Notes: generated by a model from the letters alone, not told the origin. Shown: positions 11,346-22,690, numbered from the stretch's first letter. The stretch: 64,000 nucleotides of DNA from Cheilinus undulatus (GCF_018320785.1 NC_054878.1:44256429-44320428); one strand, 5' to 3'. Translations and numbers: made by a program.

Positions 11346-11522
11346 ATGCTGCGTTCCATTATACTCGGAACTCGGATAAATCCGACCTCCAGTCGGAATA
11401 ACGTGATAGCAAAATGGCGTTGCACACCGTGAGAGGTAAACAGAGTTGAAACACATTTACCTCGGAAGCCGGAATTTCCGACTCAGATCTTTCCGAGTTC
11501 CAAGTACAATCGAACGCAGCAT
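11346..11522. mobile_element. Small palindromic MITE in the zbtb25 3' UTR region
   Basis: The ends are inverted copies: ATGCTGCGTTCCATTATACT on the left, and on the right the inverse of ATGCTGCGTTCGATTGTACT. Both continue into GGAACTCGG. The 177 bp element carries CGGAATTTCCGAC-like inner repeats and no coding sequence. It ends 65 bases from the zbtb25 stop codon, so the zbtb25 transcript probably includes it as a hairpin. Confidence 0.75.
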
Positions 11523-11587
11523 TATATCTATGAGTCAGACTCCTCTGATGACGTCATCCCTCTGACGACATCACTCCTCTGATGATG

Positions 11588-13091
11588 TCACTCTACAGGC
11601 ACGCCCTCCACGCTCTCCTGGGAGATCTCAGAGTCCAGAGAGTAGCAGGAGCTGCCGTTGTCCTGAGTGTCCCTGTTTGGCTCCTCAGAGAGCATGGCAG
11701 TGCCAGCTGAAGCCCCGCCCCCAGCTCCCCCTCCTCCTCCTCCCCCAGGCTCCGCCGTGGCCTCACAGAAGTGGGCGGAGGCCTGAAAGAGCTGGCTGCA
11801 GAGGCGGTTGTAGCGGTGGTAGCGTGATGGTTTCCCTGTGTGCGTGTACATGTGCTCCTGCAGCTGGCTTTTGTGGGAGAAGCGCAGGCTGCACACGGCG
11901 CACGCGATCTTCCGTTTACGAGAGTGCAGCACGGCGGGGGTGGGGCTGCTCCCTCCTCCTCCACCTCCACCCCCCCTGCTCCTCCTCAACTCTGCAGCCA
12001 GCTGGTTTGCGAGTGCCTGGCTCTGTCTCAGCGCCTCCTCAAGGCATCCTGCGTCTAACTGCTCTTGGGACCCCGGAGCCCCCTCCTCCACGCCAGCATC
12101 CAGTTCACCACCCTGCGACAGCCCCTCCATCAAGCGAGTGGGGTCGAGGGCGTGGCTAAACAGGTGCTCTCGCAGGCCCTCTGGGGAGGAACAACGCTCT
12201 CCACAGCGTGGGCAGAGCAGGACCAGTGGTCGGTCTTTGAACAACAAGCCCTGACTGGGACTGCTGCCCTGAGCCGGCGATGGAGACCCAGCTCCATGAC
12301 CTTCCTCCCCCTCACCATCCTCCACCTCCTCCTCCTCCAAACGCTCCTGCTTGATGCGAGTCGAGATGTCCGAGTCATCTCCGGACGCCACAGAGCAGAC
12401 GTTCCGGAGAGCAGAGGCCTGGTGGTCTGATGGGACCCCCTCCAGTCCCACAGCCAGGGACCGACCCCCACGGCCAGAGGAGCGCCCGTCTTCAGGGGCG
12501 CTGCGGGACACAGAGGTGGACTTTGGGACTCCTGAGGGGTCCTTGTTGGCCAGCTGGGAGGAGATCTGGATGCCGTACAGGTTGGACATACGGACCACAT
12601 CAGCAGTGGCTTCCGTGGTGACCTCGCCAGGTTTGCGGCACAGCTGGTAGGCGTGGAGAAACTTGATCCCGTCCTGCAGCCGGCTCTGGTCCACAGGCTG
12701 TTTGGGACACATGCCGGTATACATGATGTGGAGCAGGTAGCTGAAGACGTCCGGCTGGATGTCTGTGGGCTGGATCTTTATACACTCACTGACACAAAAA
12801 CAACAAACACAGGATTGTTTACTTTAAGTCTGAATCAATCCCCCACATCCTGTCACATAACATAAAGAAACTGCTCTTCCCCACCCCCTTGCTGGCTGAG
12901 GTGTGGATGCATCCTCACCTGGACTGGTGGATGAAGATCATCTTGAAGTAGTTGGAGAAGGCGGCCAGCACGGCTCGGTGAGCTTTGAAGTAGACGTTTC
13001 CGATGGCGACGGTGCAGTCACACAGGAAGCCGAACTCTCTCTGCACGTTGAGCTGCTGCAGCAGGAAGAGGCTGTGAGACGACACCTCCAT
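11588..13091 (-). CDS. zbtb25: ZBTB25, BTB/C2H2 zinc-finger transcription factor
   Basis: Two coding exons, 12919-13091 and 11588-12788, give 457 residues. Residues 1 to about 110 are a BTB/POZ dimerisation domain ([26 protein letters not shown] motif region) spanning the intron. Two C2H2 fingers follow at about 250-270 (CPRC...HLFSH) and 354-374 (CAVC...HMYTH). Between them are an acidic stretch, a candidate SUMO site (IKQE, about 203-206) and a poly-Gly run. The C-terminus has the family's RYNR-like motif after finger 2 and ends GVPVE, like human ENVDTILVE. The protein is a nuclear DNA-binding regulator by family. The start at MEVSSHSL was preferred over the ATG five codons upstream because family members begin there. 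An acceptor at 13109-13110 implies an upstream non-coding exon. It is divergent from zbtb1, as I recall for human. Confidence 0.92.
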
Positions 13092-13189
13092 GGCCCCACC
13101 TACCACACCTGCACAGGTAAAACATAATGAAGAATCAGGCTCGGTTAAAAGCAGCTAACCCTTCTTCATTAAAAACAACATTTCCAATG

Positions 13190-13482
13190 ATGGGCTGCAC
13201 AGTGGCGCAGGGGTTAGTGCTGTTGCCTCACAGCAAGAAGGTTCCTGGTTAGCTTCCTGGTCGCGGCCTTTCTGTGTAGAGTTTGCATGTTCTCCCTGTG
13301 CATGCGTGGGTTCTCCGGCTTCATCCCACTACCACAAACATGCTCTGGTGTAAGTTTGAGTGTGCCTTGTTGTTTGTCTCCATATGTCAGCCCTGTGATT
13401 GACTGGCGACCAGTCCAGGGTGTACCCCGCCTTTCGCCCAATGACAGCTGGGATAGGCTCCAGCCCCCCTGGGGGCTTTTTA
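13190..13482 (+). repeat. Teleost retroposon, 5' part of a split copy
   Basis: Starts at GGGCTGCACAGTGGCGCAGG and runs through TTTGCATGTTCTCCC, ATTGACTGGCGACCAGTCC and AGCTGGGATAGGCTCCAGCC. The expected tail (GGATAAGC...ATGGATGG) is not here but at 16502-16536, so a 3 kb insertion separates the two parts. It lies in the zbtb25 5' intron. Confidence 0.75.
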
Positions 13483-14562
13483 CTCCTACTCTGTTACATT
13501 TGTGATTAAATAACTACACCTCTACTCTGTTATACTGGGCATGTCTATAATTTATTTTCATGAAGTATTTTATTACACTCAGCTGAGCTCTCACAGCAGC
13601 ATGAGGTAAAATCCTCAGCACCACAGAGTAAACGGAGGAGTGACCCGTCCCCCTTAGCTATCAACAGTTGGAGATAATGGCTGAAGATGTAATATCTGCG
13701 TCTCCTTCAGAGGAGCATGTTCATCCCTGGTCCAACACCAAGACTCTTTGCCTTTCAAACGACGAGGAACAACAGCCACATGATGCGCTGCCTGCTGTGT
13801 CTACCTAAAATGGTGGAAATCTCAAGCTTCAAAAATAGCCAAATCTAAGAAAGCACGTTATGGTAAGAAAGCTAAACAAGCTAAAGACTGCACTGCTAGT
13901 TAGCTAAAGGTACAAGTTCAAATCTCTGTTTTAACTTGCAGACTGCAAAGACACAGTTGTGTCAGTGATAAATGATGTCACGTGTCCAATCATCTCTTCA
14001 ACTCTGCCACAAATGTGATTTTACACAGCATTATTTAACGTAATGCTGTAGGTGATATTATCATCATGGGTGTGTGGCATATCTCTGATATCAGTGATTA
14101 CACCTTACATGGTTATAACGTGTAGCTAGCGGGCCAAAGTTGTTGTGTGAAAATCAGGATAAAAATTCATAAATTGTAGCTAAAAAGTAAAAATTAAAAG
14201 TCAGAAATGAGGCCAATTTATAAGGTTAATTTCATAAATATGAGCCAAAAACCATTAACACATTATAAAATGAATACAATGTGAATAAAAAGGAAGAACT
14301 GCAAGGTAGAAATCCATGTATGTGAGATTAAAATCATCATGTAGAAATAACATAATTATAATGAGAGAAAGAGTCTGTTTTTTTCTCATCATATTGAATT
14401 TTTCATCCCATAATTGTGATTAACAAACATAACTTTGCTGCTTTATTTATTAAGTGAATTTTTTTTATTTCTTTTACTTTTAGCAAGTTATGCTACTTTA
14501 TTGATGACAATATGCAGTTTACATTACTACCCCTGAATTATATGTCGTAATGCAATATGTAT

Positions 14563-15123
14563 TTAACCTGACACGCCAGATGGATGTGTGAAACACATCC
14601 ATCTGGGAAAGCTTCAATAGGAAACGTTTGAGAAAAGGCAGAGGCTTTGAAAAAAATTCGGAGTGTGACTGGGTGAACGTTCTGTCTGTCACATCTCTAT
14701 GGGCCAATCAGAGCGACAAAGCACGTGACGTAGCCGCTATCGAGCCGCGCGTGCGCAGCTACTGATGAATAATCCGAAACATGGCGACTATAGACATATA
14801 AGTACTCGACTTTTGTTGTTTTTGAAAAGAAAACAACTCACTTCTATCCTTTGTTCTTCTTTTAACCAAGAAATGTTGTCAAGTTCTGATAAAACTGGCG
14901 CTTTAGCAGCATCCACGCTAATCTCTTCCTCCATAACTGCACCAGCTCTTGCCTTTACATGTTTACGTCATGACTCTGCTGCGCCTGAAAGTACTTCCCC
15001 TTGTCACTAATTGGTCCTGTCACTTTGTAACCGGGCCCAATCGGTTCAGATGGGAGCTTTGCAAGATGGATTCGCCATTGAAAAACAAGGAAGCGGGCGT
15101 ATCCATCTGCTTTGCAAGGTTAA
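14563..15123. mobile_element. piggyBac-like MITE with TTAA ends
   Basis: TTAA at 14563-14566 and 15120-15123 borders the ends. Inward, the left end reads CCTGACACGCCAGATGGAT and the right end, inverted, reads CCTTGCAAAGCAGATGGAT. TTAA target sites with CC-starting ends are the hallmark of the piggyBac superfamily. The 560 bp interior has no transposase. A related, incomplete copy lies at 31563-31770. Confidence 0.7.
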
Positions 15124-16349
15124 TACGTTTTAATAAATTGCACAAAATTAAGTTACTCATGAAGTTACTCATGAGTAACTGGGGTGTCCCCCAAGGCTCA
15201 GTCTTAGGACCTATTTTATTTTCCATCTATATTAACAACATATGTGATCATTTGTCGAATGCCTCTTTCCATTTTTATGCAGATGATACCATTATTATTG
15301 TTGGTCATCTTCAATCGTGCAGGCTTTTGAGTTCTTACAGTCTGCTTTTAATGTTGTGCAGTCTCGTTTAAAAAGACTTAAATTGGTTTTAAATGCAGAC
15401 AAAACCAAACTCATGGTGTTTTCTAGTTCCAGTGAGTTACCAGGGAACATCCCATCAGTCCTAACTTCACAAGGTGTTCCCATTGAACTAGTCTCAAATT
15501 ACAAATATTTGGGTTTTCTTATCGACCGTGAGCTCTCGTTCAAAGCCCATATTGCCAGTTTGGTCATCAAACACAGGGTGAAAATAGGTTTCTATTATAG
15601 AAACAAGTCCTGCTTCTCACTCAGGGCTCGTAAATATCTTGTTTCTGCAACATTTCTACCGTTGCTCGATTATGGTGATGTTTTGTATATGACAGCCTCA
15701 GCTAAATGTCTACAGTCTTTGAATACTGTCTATCACTGTGCGCTGAGGTTTGTCACTGGCTGTAGTCGCCTCACGCACCATTGTGAACTCTATGCCAAAT
15801 CTGGCTGGCCCTCGCTGAGTGCTCGCAGATACACTCACTGGCTGACTCTGATCTACAAGACTCTTCTTGGCTTGGTTCCCACCTATTTATGTACTCTTCT
15901 GCAAAGATCTAAAAGCCACTACGCTTTGCGTTCCTGTGATATTCTCCACCTGCTTGTTCCTCGTGTCAGGACTGAACAGGGGAGAAGAGCGTTCAGATTT
16001 GCTGCCCCCTCGGCATGGAATACTCTCCAGACTGAATTGAAACTTTCCGAATTCATCTCACTGGAAAACTTTCGCCCTGTCTTAAACGATAGACAACGTG
16101 AGTCCATGGAACAGTGCTCGTGTTTCTAAATTGTTACTGTGACCGCTATTCTTGCACTTTAAAATGTGATGTAGCTCCAATTCTTATTATTGTCGTGTTA
16201 ACTTATTGTGTATTATCTGTCTCTTGAATATGTATTATTTATTATGACGTGTGCTGCTGACCTCTTGGCCAGGTCACCCTTGTGAAAGAGATTTCGGTCT
16301 CAATGGTTTTTTTTATCTGGTTAAATAAAGGTTAAATTAAAAAAAAAAC
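15124..16349 (+). mobile_element. 5'-truncated non-LTR retrotransposon (LINE), defective
   Basis: Reverse-transcriptase motifs are clear: GVPQGSVLGPILFSIYI (about 15182-15230) and FYADDTIII (about 15270-15300). A frameshift near 15300-15320 separates these from the long second frame (QAFEFLQS, LNADKTKLMVF, NYKYLGFLID, then the C-terminal region to about 16129). The 3' end has GGTTAAATAAAGGTTAAAT and an A run (16340-16348). The endonuclease half is missing. The motifs suit the Jockey/I-type group, but I do not assign the clade. Not a host gene. Confidence 0.85.
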
Positions 16350-16501
16350 TCACTACTTGAGTAGTCTTTTAATAAAGTACTTATTTACTCTTATTCAAGT
16401 ACTTATTTTCATAAGTACTTTACTTCTACTTGAGTAATTATTATTGTGAAGTAACAGTACTTTTACTTGAGTACTGTAACTGTGTACTCCACCCACCACT
16501 G

Positions 16502-16536
16502 CCAACCGGATAAGCAGTATAGAAAATGGATGGAGT
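16502..16536 (+). repeat. 3' tail of the split retroposon
   Basis: CCAACCGGATAAGCAGTATA and AAAATGGATGGA are the tail words expected to follow the copy that breaks off at 13482. This shows that the intervening 3 kb is an insertion. Confidence 0.7.
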
Positions 16537-17559
16537 TCCCGTGATGTAAACAGGAAGTACATGCATTCAGGGAATCATGCAGCATCTCAGTTGATCTGGG
16601 AACTTGGAAATTCCAAGATGACCCCTGCAGTCAGAATTCCCATGTCTGAGGAAATCGCAGTATTGGCTCAAGCCTGAGAAGTACAATTGATTTGTTTTGG
16701 TTGTTTTACGTTCCTGCTTCTCATGTTAGCACTGATTTGTCTCTCCTCGCTCTCTCACTCACTCACCGTCACTGTCTGTCGGAGTGCAGATTATTATTAA
16801 TCACCAGCAGTCCCTAGGTAATACTAATCCCATGCGAGTAGAGCAAAGAAGTGGCTTTGCGATTGGCCGCTGCGGAAATTGGATGTTCGCTGTACATTTC
16901 TAGTTCTGTTACAGTTAGTCTCAAAAGTTTAATTTTGTATAGTTTTTGTCTTTTTGCATCCTTCATGTCCTCGTGTCTCAGCTCTTCCTGGTGAGGAGTT
17001 GTAAGAGGGACATAAGGGCAGTGGAGAATTCTCTAAACAAACATCCTCCACTTCTTCCAGTCATTCTGAGCAGCATAAAGAGGGACTACCAGTGTTATGT
17101 GCAATTTTAACTCCATGTAGGACTTTGCAAAGATTTTGAAAATCAAATCAGGAAATCTCCCAGGACTCGGCGTCTGTGTTTTGATTTTTGCAAGAACCGT
17201 TCAGGTTTGTTATCCTAGTATCTTGACAACCTGAGAGGGCGGAACATCGATGAAATCTGCATGTATGAAGACAGTTAACGCCTTACAGAATGTGTCAGTG
17301 AAGGGGTCATTCATCCTTTAAACACCTGCTGCAGGTCCACCCTCATGACGTCACAGCATCTCCAGCCAGCCTCGCCCATCTGCCGTCTGAAAGCGCACCT
17401 GAGCAGGTCAGCATCTGACCACTGACGTCACTGAAGGTCAACTGAAGCCTCAACAACAACACACACACAAACCCCATACACACAAACACATCCTAAAAAC
17501 ACACACTAACACACATCCCTAACAGCCACATCGACGTCTGCCTTCTCTGACCGGAAATA
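16537..17559. other. zbtb25 5' intron, no further gene seen
   Basis: A patch with TTGGAAATTCCAAG-type words (16550-16680) recalls the MITE at 11346-11522 but is not clearly a copy. A CA-rich simple repeat lies at about 17456-17520. No exon is recognised. Confidence 0.4.
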
Positions 17560-17880
17560 CACCAAACAACAAACCCGCTGTGCGCGTGCACGTCGCGCCC
17601 GTCGCGCGGCTGCAGCCTCCTCCATCCTCTGTCTCATTCAGATGCACACACACGCACGTCCTCATTCACCTGCCTGCACACGTGCGCGAGCGCATGCACA
17701 GCCGCCCTCTCTCACGCGCTTTCTGTGTGTGTGTCGGTGCCGTGCACGCGCGCGGTGGTCGTTAATCGCTGTCTTACCGCAGAAAGGAGCAGATTGTCTT
17801 CAGCTGGAAGAGCCGATTTGTTGCTGCAGATGATCTCGCAGAGAGCAGCGTCACGTCTCGCGAGAGGTAGGGTCAAAGGG
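17560..17880 (-). promoter_or_regulatory. CpG-rich promoter and probable first non-coding exon of zbtb25
   Basis: CpG density rises sharply (CGCGCCCGTCGCGCGG and similar). The perfect palindrome TCTCGCGAGA is at 17856-17865; it is an established core-promoter motif of TATA-less CpG promoters. On the minus strand, sequence just downstream of it runs to a good donor, CTGCG|GTAAGA, with the exon ending at 17778. That exon can splice to the acceptor at 13109-13110 ahead of the zbtb25 start. The plus-strand open frames here are composition artefacts. Confidence 0.65.
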
Positions 17881-18032
17881 GCTGGTCACGTGATCGGACT
17901 CTGTCTCCATCGGCATGATTTTAATGATCAATCAATAAGAAAAAAAGGACCAATCACTGACGAGCTAATCTATCTGGTTTTCCCAGTTGTGATTAAAAAA
18001 ACTATGGGGCGAGATTTTAGTAGAACAACAAC

Positions 18033-18060
18033 ATGATCATCATCATCATCATCATCATCA
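18033..18060. repeat. (ATC)n microsatellite
   Basis: About nine uninterrupted ATC triplets lie between the two divergent zbtb promoters. Confidence 0.85.
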
Positions 18061-18299
18061 TTTTCATTATATTCACATTATTATTATCATAATCATCTGA
18101 GGGAGCAGCTTTTATTTATAATTCTAAACTAATATTTTTTCCTATCCAAGATGATCTGTAATGATAAATAAAAGTCACTGCATTAAAAGAAGGAAAAAGT
18201 ACAGCATTATACTACCCAGTGTCTTATTTTGGTTTCTGAATTTTTTTGTATTAATATTTGTGTCTTGTAAGCCTATTTGGGCTGGACATTTGTTTATTA

Positions 18300-18750
18300 C
18301 GGTGGCCCCGAAGGAAAAACAGGATTAACATTTCATAAGTGCAAAATAAATTTCACAAAACAAAAATATGTCACAAAGCACAAAAATATTTCCAAAAACA
18401 AAACATATTTCACAAAACACAAAAATAGTTCACAAAACACAAAAATATTTCACAAAACACAAAAATATTTCACAAAACACAAAAAATATTTCACAAAACA
18501 AGAATATTTTACAAATCAAAAATATATTTCACCAAACAAAAATATTTTAACAAAGCACAAAAATATTTCACAAAAAATAAAATATATTTCATAGAGCACG
18601 AAATATTTTGTTTTTTTTTTCAAATATTTTTGTGTTTTGTAAAATATTTTTGTATTTTATGAAATATGTTTGCGATTCTTTTAAATGTATTCGTATTTTG
18701 TGAAATTTATTTTGCACTTTTGAAATATTAATTGTGCTGGCCTTCTGTAG
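18300..18750. mobile_element. Fold-back element built from tandem ACAAAAATATTTC repeats
   Basis: The left end, after TTA, reads CGGTGGCCCCGAAGG. About 12 degenerate copies of a 20 bp unit (CAAAACACAAAAATATTTCA) run from 18340 to 18595. The same unit then appears inverted (TTTTGTGTTTTGTAAAATAT) from 18605 to 18720, ending in TGGCCTTCTGTA. The whole can fold into one long hairpin. A compact copy with cleaner ends is at 39209-39368. The Lys/Asn-rich open frames here follow from the repeat and are not genes. Confidence 0.7.
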
Positions 18751-19559
18751 TTCATACATTACACAATAATAAAATTAAATCAACCAGCACATTAAAGCTC
18801 ATAGCTCATAAAGCTCATAAAGTGTTTTCAAAAACAAGAGAAAATTTCAATGACTGATTCTGGAGCTCACATAACGTGACCTTTGCCCCACAAATCCATC
18901 TGAATGACAATTAGAAGAGACTTTTTTTGTAAATATTTCCTCTTCAGTCATTTTAAGCACATTTGCTTTAGATTGAAAAAACATTTATTTTAAATAGATT
19001 TGTCGTATCATTGTAAGAAATCAAAAAGATATTCTGTTTTATGTTTGCAGAGCCTGTTTCAGTGATTTTATGGCCCCAGGCAAAGACAAATATGAGGCTT
19101 TTCTCCATTCAGCTAAAATCAGTCAAAGCGAGTAAACCAAATATGTAGAATCATCTCTTTTCAGGTACCAAAGCCAGAGAACCACAGGACATACCCAAAT
19201 GTGAATCGCATGCCATTTTGCCACACAGTGATCCCACAATTCATTGTTTCATTTAATTCATTGTTTGTTATGCAAGGCCGTCCATACGGGGGATTAAAGG
19301 GGAGAGCTTTCTGGGGCCATGGGGGTTCAGCAAAACTAAGGTCCATTGTAAAGTTAAGCTGTAATAATTGTATTTTTTTTCACCTGAATAACAACTATTC
19401 TCAACAAAGGAGCAAATTATTAATTTATTTATCCTGTAGTATATAACCTTCTTCAAAATGTAAACCCCATTTCTTAAAACAGAACAAAAATTGGTTTAAA
19501 GTTGTGAAAGTGGGTTGACAGAGACAAAAAAAAGTTGGAAATTCACAAAAATGACTGAG
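18751..19559. other. Intergenic, no gene seen
   Basis: AT-rich sequence between the divergent zbtb25 and zbtb1 promoters. No coding signal or clear repeat ends were recognised. Confidence 0.4.
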
Positions 19560-19768
19560 AATTTTTTTTAAACCAGGCAGAACGAGTTAATAAAGGGGGT
19601 ACAAGAGGAAAAAATGGGTCAGAAGTGGCAAAACAGTAGAAAAGAGGTTAAAATGTGGCAAAAAAGAGCAGAAAAGTGGTTAGAAGAGGTTAAAAAGTTG
19701 CACCAATAAATAACTTAAATACTTCAAAATGATGTTAGCCAGGATAACACCAATGCTACTGATCCAAT
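19560..19768. repeat. Degenerate GTTAAAAAGTGGC repeat, second locus
   Basis: Words such as AAAGAGGTTAAAATGTGGC and AGAAGTGGCAAAAC match the family at 1-260. The following CACCAATGCTACTGATCC also matches the sequence near 340-360, so both loci hold the same larger repeat. Confidence 0.6.
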
Positions 19769-19769
19769 A

Positions 19770-21016
19770 CACACTATATTGCCAAAAGTATTCACTCACC
19801 CATCCAAATAATTGAAATCAGGTGTTCCAATCACTTCCATGTCCACAGGTGTATAAAATCAAGCACCTAGGCATGCAGACTGTTTCTACAAACATTTGTG
19901 AAAGAATGGGTCGCTCTCAGGAGCTCAGTGAATTCCAGCGTGATACTGTGATAGGATGCCACCTGTGCAACAAGTCCAGTGGTGCAATTTCCTCATTCCT
20001 AAATATCCCACAGTCAACTGTCAGTGGTATTAGAACAAAGTGGAAGCCATTGGGAACGACAGCAACTCAGCCACCAAGTGGTAGGACACGTAAAATGACG
20101 GAGCGGGGTCAGCAGATGCTGAGGTGCATAGTGTGCAGAGGTCACCAACTTTCTGCAGAGTCAATCGCTACAGATCTCCAAACTTCATGTGGCCTTCAGA
20201 TTAGCTCAAGAACAGTGGTAGAGAGCTTCATGGAACGGGTTTCTATGGCTGAGCAGCTGCATCCAAGCCATACATCACCAAGTGCAATGCAAAGCGTTGG
20301 ATGCAGTGGTGTAAAGCACACTGCCGCTGGACTCTAGAGCAGTGGAGATGCGTTCTCTGGAATGACGAATTGCGCTTCCTCATCTGGAAATCTGATGGAC
20401 AAGTCTGGGTTTGGCGGTTGCCAGAAGAAGGGTACTTGTCTGACTGCATTGTGCCAAGTGTAAAAATTGGTGGAGGGTGGATTATGGTGTGGGGTTGTTT
20501 TTCAGGAGCTGGGCTTGGCCCCTTAGTTCCAGTGAAAGGAACTCTGAATGCTTCAGCATACCAAGAGATTTTGGACAATTCCATGCTCCCAACTTTGTGG
20601 GAACAGTTTGGGGATGGCCCCTTCCTGTTCCAACATGACTGTGCACCAGTGCACAAAGCAAGGTCCATAAAGACATGGATGAGAGAGTTTGGTGTGGATA
20701 AACTTGACTGGCCTGCACAGAGTCCTGACCTCAACCCCATAGAACACCTTTGGGATGAATTAGAGTGGAGACTGAGAGCCAGGCCTTCTGGTCCAACATC
20801 AGTGTGTGACCTCACAAATGTGCCACTGAAAGAATGATCAAAAACTCCCATAAACTCACTCCTAAACCTTGTGGAAAGCCTTCCCAGAAGAGTTGAAGCT
20901 GTTGTAGCTGCAAAGGGTGAAACGTCATATTAAACCCTATGGATTAAGAATGGGATGACACTTAAGGTCATATAAGAGTCAAGGCAGGTGAGCAAATACT
21001 TTTGGCAATATAGTGT
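19770..21016 (+). mobile_element. Tc1-like transposon, family 2, near full length but disabled
   Basis: The terminal inverted repeats are about 30 bp: CACTATATTGCCAAAAGTAT on the left, and on the right its inverse ending near 21015 before TA. The transposase starts at MGRSQELSEFQRDTVIG (19906), with helix-turn-helix region to about residue 110. A frameshift and a stop near 20235-20300 separate it from the catalytic half. The DDE residues are still readable: [17 protein letters not shown] and [15 protein letters not shown] (spacing fits DD34E). The reading frame is broken, so it is probably inactive. Confidence 0.88.
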
Positions 21017-22690
21017 ACATTGATATCATCAATGAATCCCAACTGGAGAGGGCCATTCTCTGAGTTTGTTAGAGGCCCAGCCAAATCTGTGGGATTACCT
21101 AACTAGCATTGCCTAGATATGAAGATACGAAGACATCAGGGGCTTTTGAGGGGCTTGGACCCTGCTGTTGGGGTCTGGGGTCCTCCACAGTGGCTTTCTG
21201 GAAAAATCAAAATCTATCTTGGTGCTGTTCTTGACCACTTGTAAACCTCCAAAATACACAGAAAGTGCTTTTATACATGTACACCTATAATAACTACATC
21301 TTTAGACCCCTTGGAACACCAGGCCCAGGGCAATGGACTTCCTTTGCTTATTGGTAACACGGTCCAATGTTTGTAGGGACAGAGTGCGAGAGTCAAGTCA
21401 GAAGATAGAGTTTAAGAGGAGGACCGGTAGTTACAGGAGGAATTAATATTATTATTATTGCAAATATGCTGCAATGTGCTGAATAAAGCCACAGTGCACG
21501 TAGCCAGACATTACCAAATTCACCAATTTGCATCCAACAAAAATCCATCAGAGTGAGACGTCTTCGTATTATTCAATCTTTGGTGAGTCATTTGAAAACA
21601 TCAGTGGTTCCACAAAATCAGCTCAGCGTGAGAACTGGTTGCTATTTTTCTCTCTCTGGAGGGTTTCCTCAGCTGGCGGCCTGCACTCCCCAATACAGTT
21701 AGAAAGAATGAAACATGCGGCTTCCTGTGAGGTTTTCCAAAATAAAAGTCATGTTGGCATGAAGTTGTCCCGTCTTATGTACATTAAAGTGTTTCAGAAA
21801 AAAAATGTCAAACCTATTTGTGCTCCAAAACAACAATAAAATGAAATAATTATTTAGTGAAAGTTGAAAATACGATACAATCAATGTGATACAGTTAGAT
21901 GTGCTTAGTGTTACGAAAAATGTATCCAGAAAAAAAACAAAATTATGAATATGGTGTGCCTTGAGATTTTATTATGCTATTAGATTTATGTTGGGCAAAA
22001 AAAGCTTTAACAATTGTGCAATATGTGACAATATGATATGATATGATGAGATATGATACACATTATCATGTTTACAGGGAAATTTGTCTTGGACTCTTGA
22101 GTGCTGGTTAGGCAAAAGCAAAGCAATGGAGCGCTTCAATGTGCAATTGTATGACTTCTAAGCATTTCTTCAATCCAGATTAGCTGACCATTTTGTCTTT
22201 GTGGATGACCAAAGGTTTTTTTGTGTTATTGGGATATATATATATTTTTTTATTGTAAAATAAGAACTGAGTATAACCCAGCAAGAACGACTTCTACTGT
22301 TCAAATGATAAACTAAACTAACAAATTAGTGTAACACACATTTTCTCTCTGCAGTTTATAAGAAAGAACTTTTTTCTGTTTATATCACACATATAATGTA
22401 TATCATATACGTCATATTTTCTGTCTGTTGGCGGTCATATAGCTAATACAGTAAGCTAAAAATGTTTGTCTTTCATTTCATAAAGTTTAGGTTGTGCAGA
22501 AAGAAATTATACCAACACTGAGCATGGTAATTGTTGTTTTCTTTTCACATGTTTATTTTATGTTCAAAATCTGAAGTTTATAGAATTTTTTTAAATAAGA
22601 AATATTTATGTAAGATTTTAGTTTCAATCTACAGAGAAAAGACCCAACAAAAATAAGCTCGGGGGATATATTTTATTCTATTAATTTATT
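21017..22690. other. Intergenic upstream of zbtb1, no gene seen
   Basis: The first 60 bases continue the repeat interrupted by the Tc1 (CATTGATATCATCAATGAAT resembles about 370-390). The rest is AT-rich with an ATATG-type simple repeat near 22025-22065. No exon was found. Confidence 0.45.

Larger units (their letters stand above)
13483..16501. mobile_element. hAT-like element inside the retroposon, carrying further insertions
   Basis: The right end reads, on the minus strand, CAGTGGTGGGTGGAGTACAC, a typical fish hAT terminus. Inside it are repeated ACTTGAGTA/AAGTACT words. The left end (TTTTTACTCCTACTCTGTTA) lacks the CAGTG tip and seems truncated. No transposase frame is recognised. A piggyBac-like MITE (14563-15123) and a LINE fragment (about 15124-16349) interrupt it. 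The host retroposon resumes at 16502. Confidence 0.6.

Noticed and set aside
11677-12650. Several 100-160 codon frames on both strands over zbtb25
   Set aside because: The GC-rich coding exon lacks stop codons in other frames. Only the frame with the BTB domain and fingers has recognisable domains.
15317-16129. 270-codon frame as a host gene
   Set aside because: It is the C-terminal part of a LINE reverse transcriptase, separated by a frameshift from its catalytic motifs.
18277-18594. Lys/Asn/Thr-rich open frames
   Set aside because: They are translations of a 20 bp AT-rich tandem repeat in a fold-back element.
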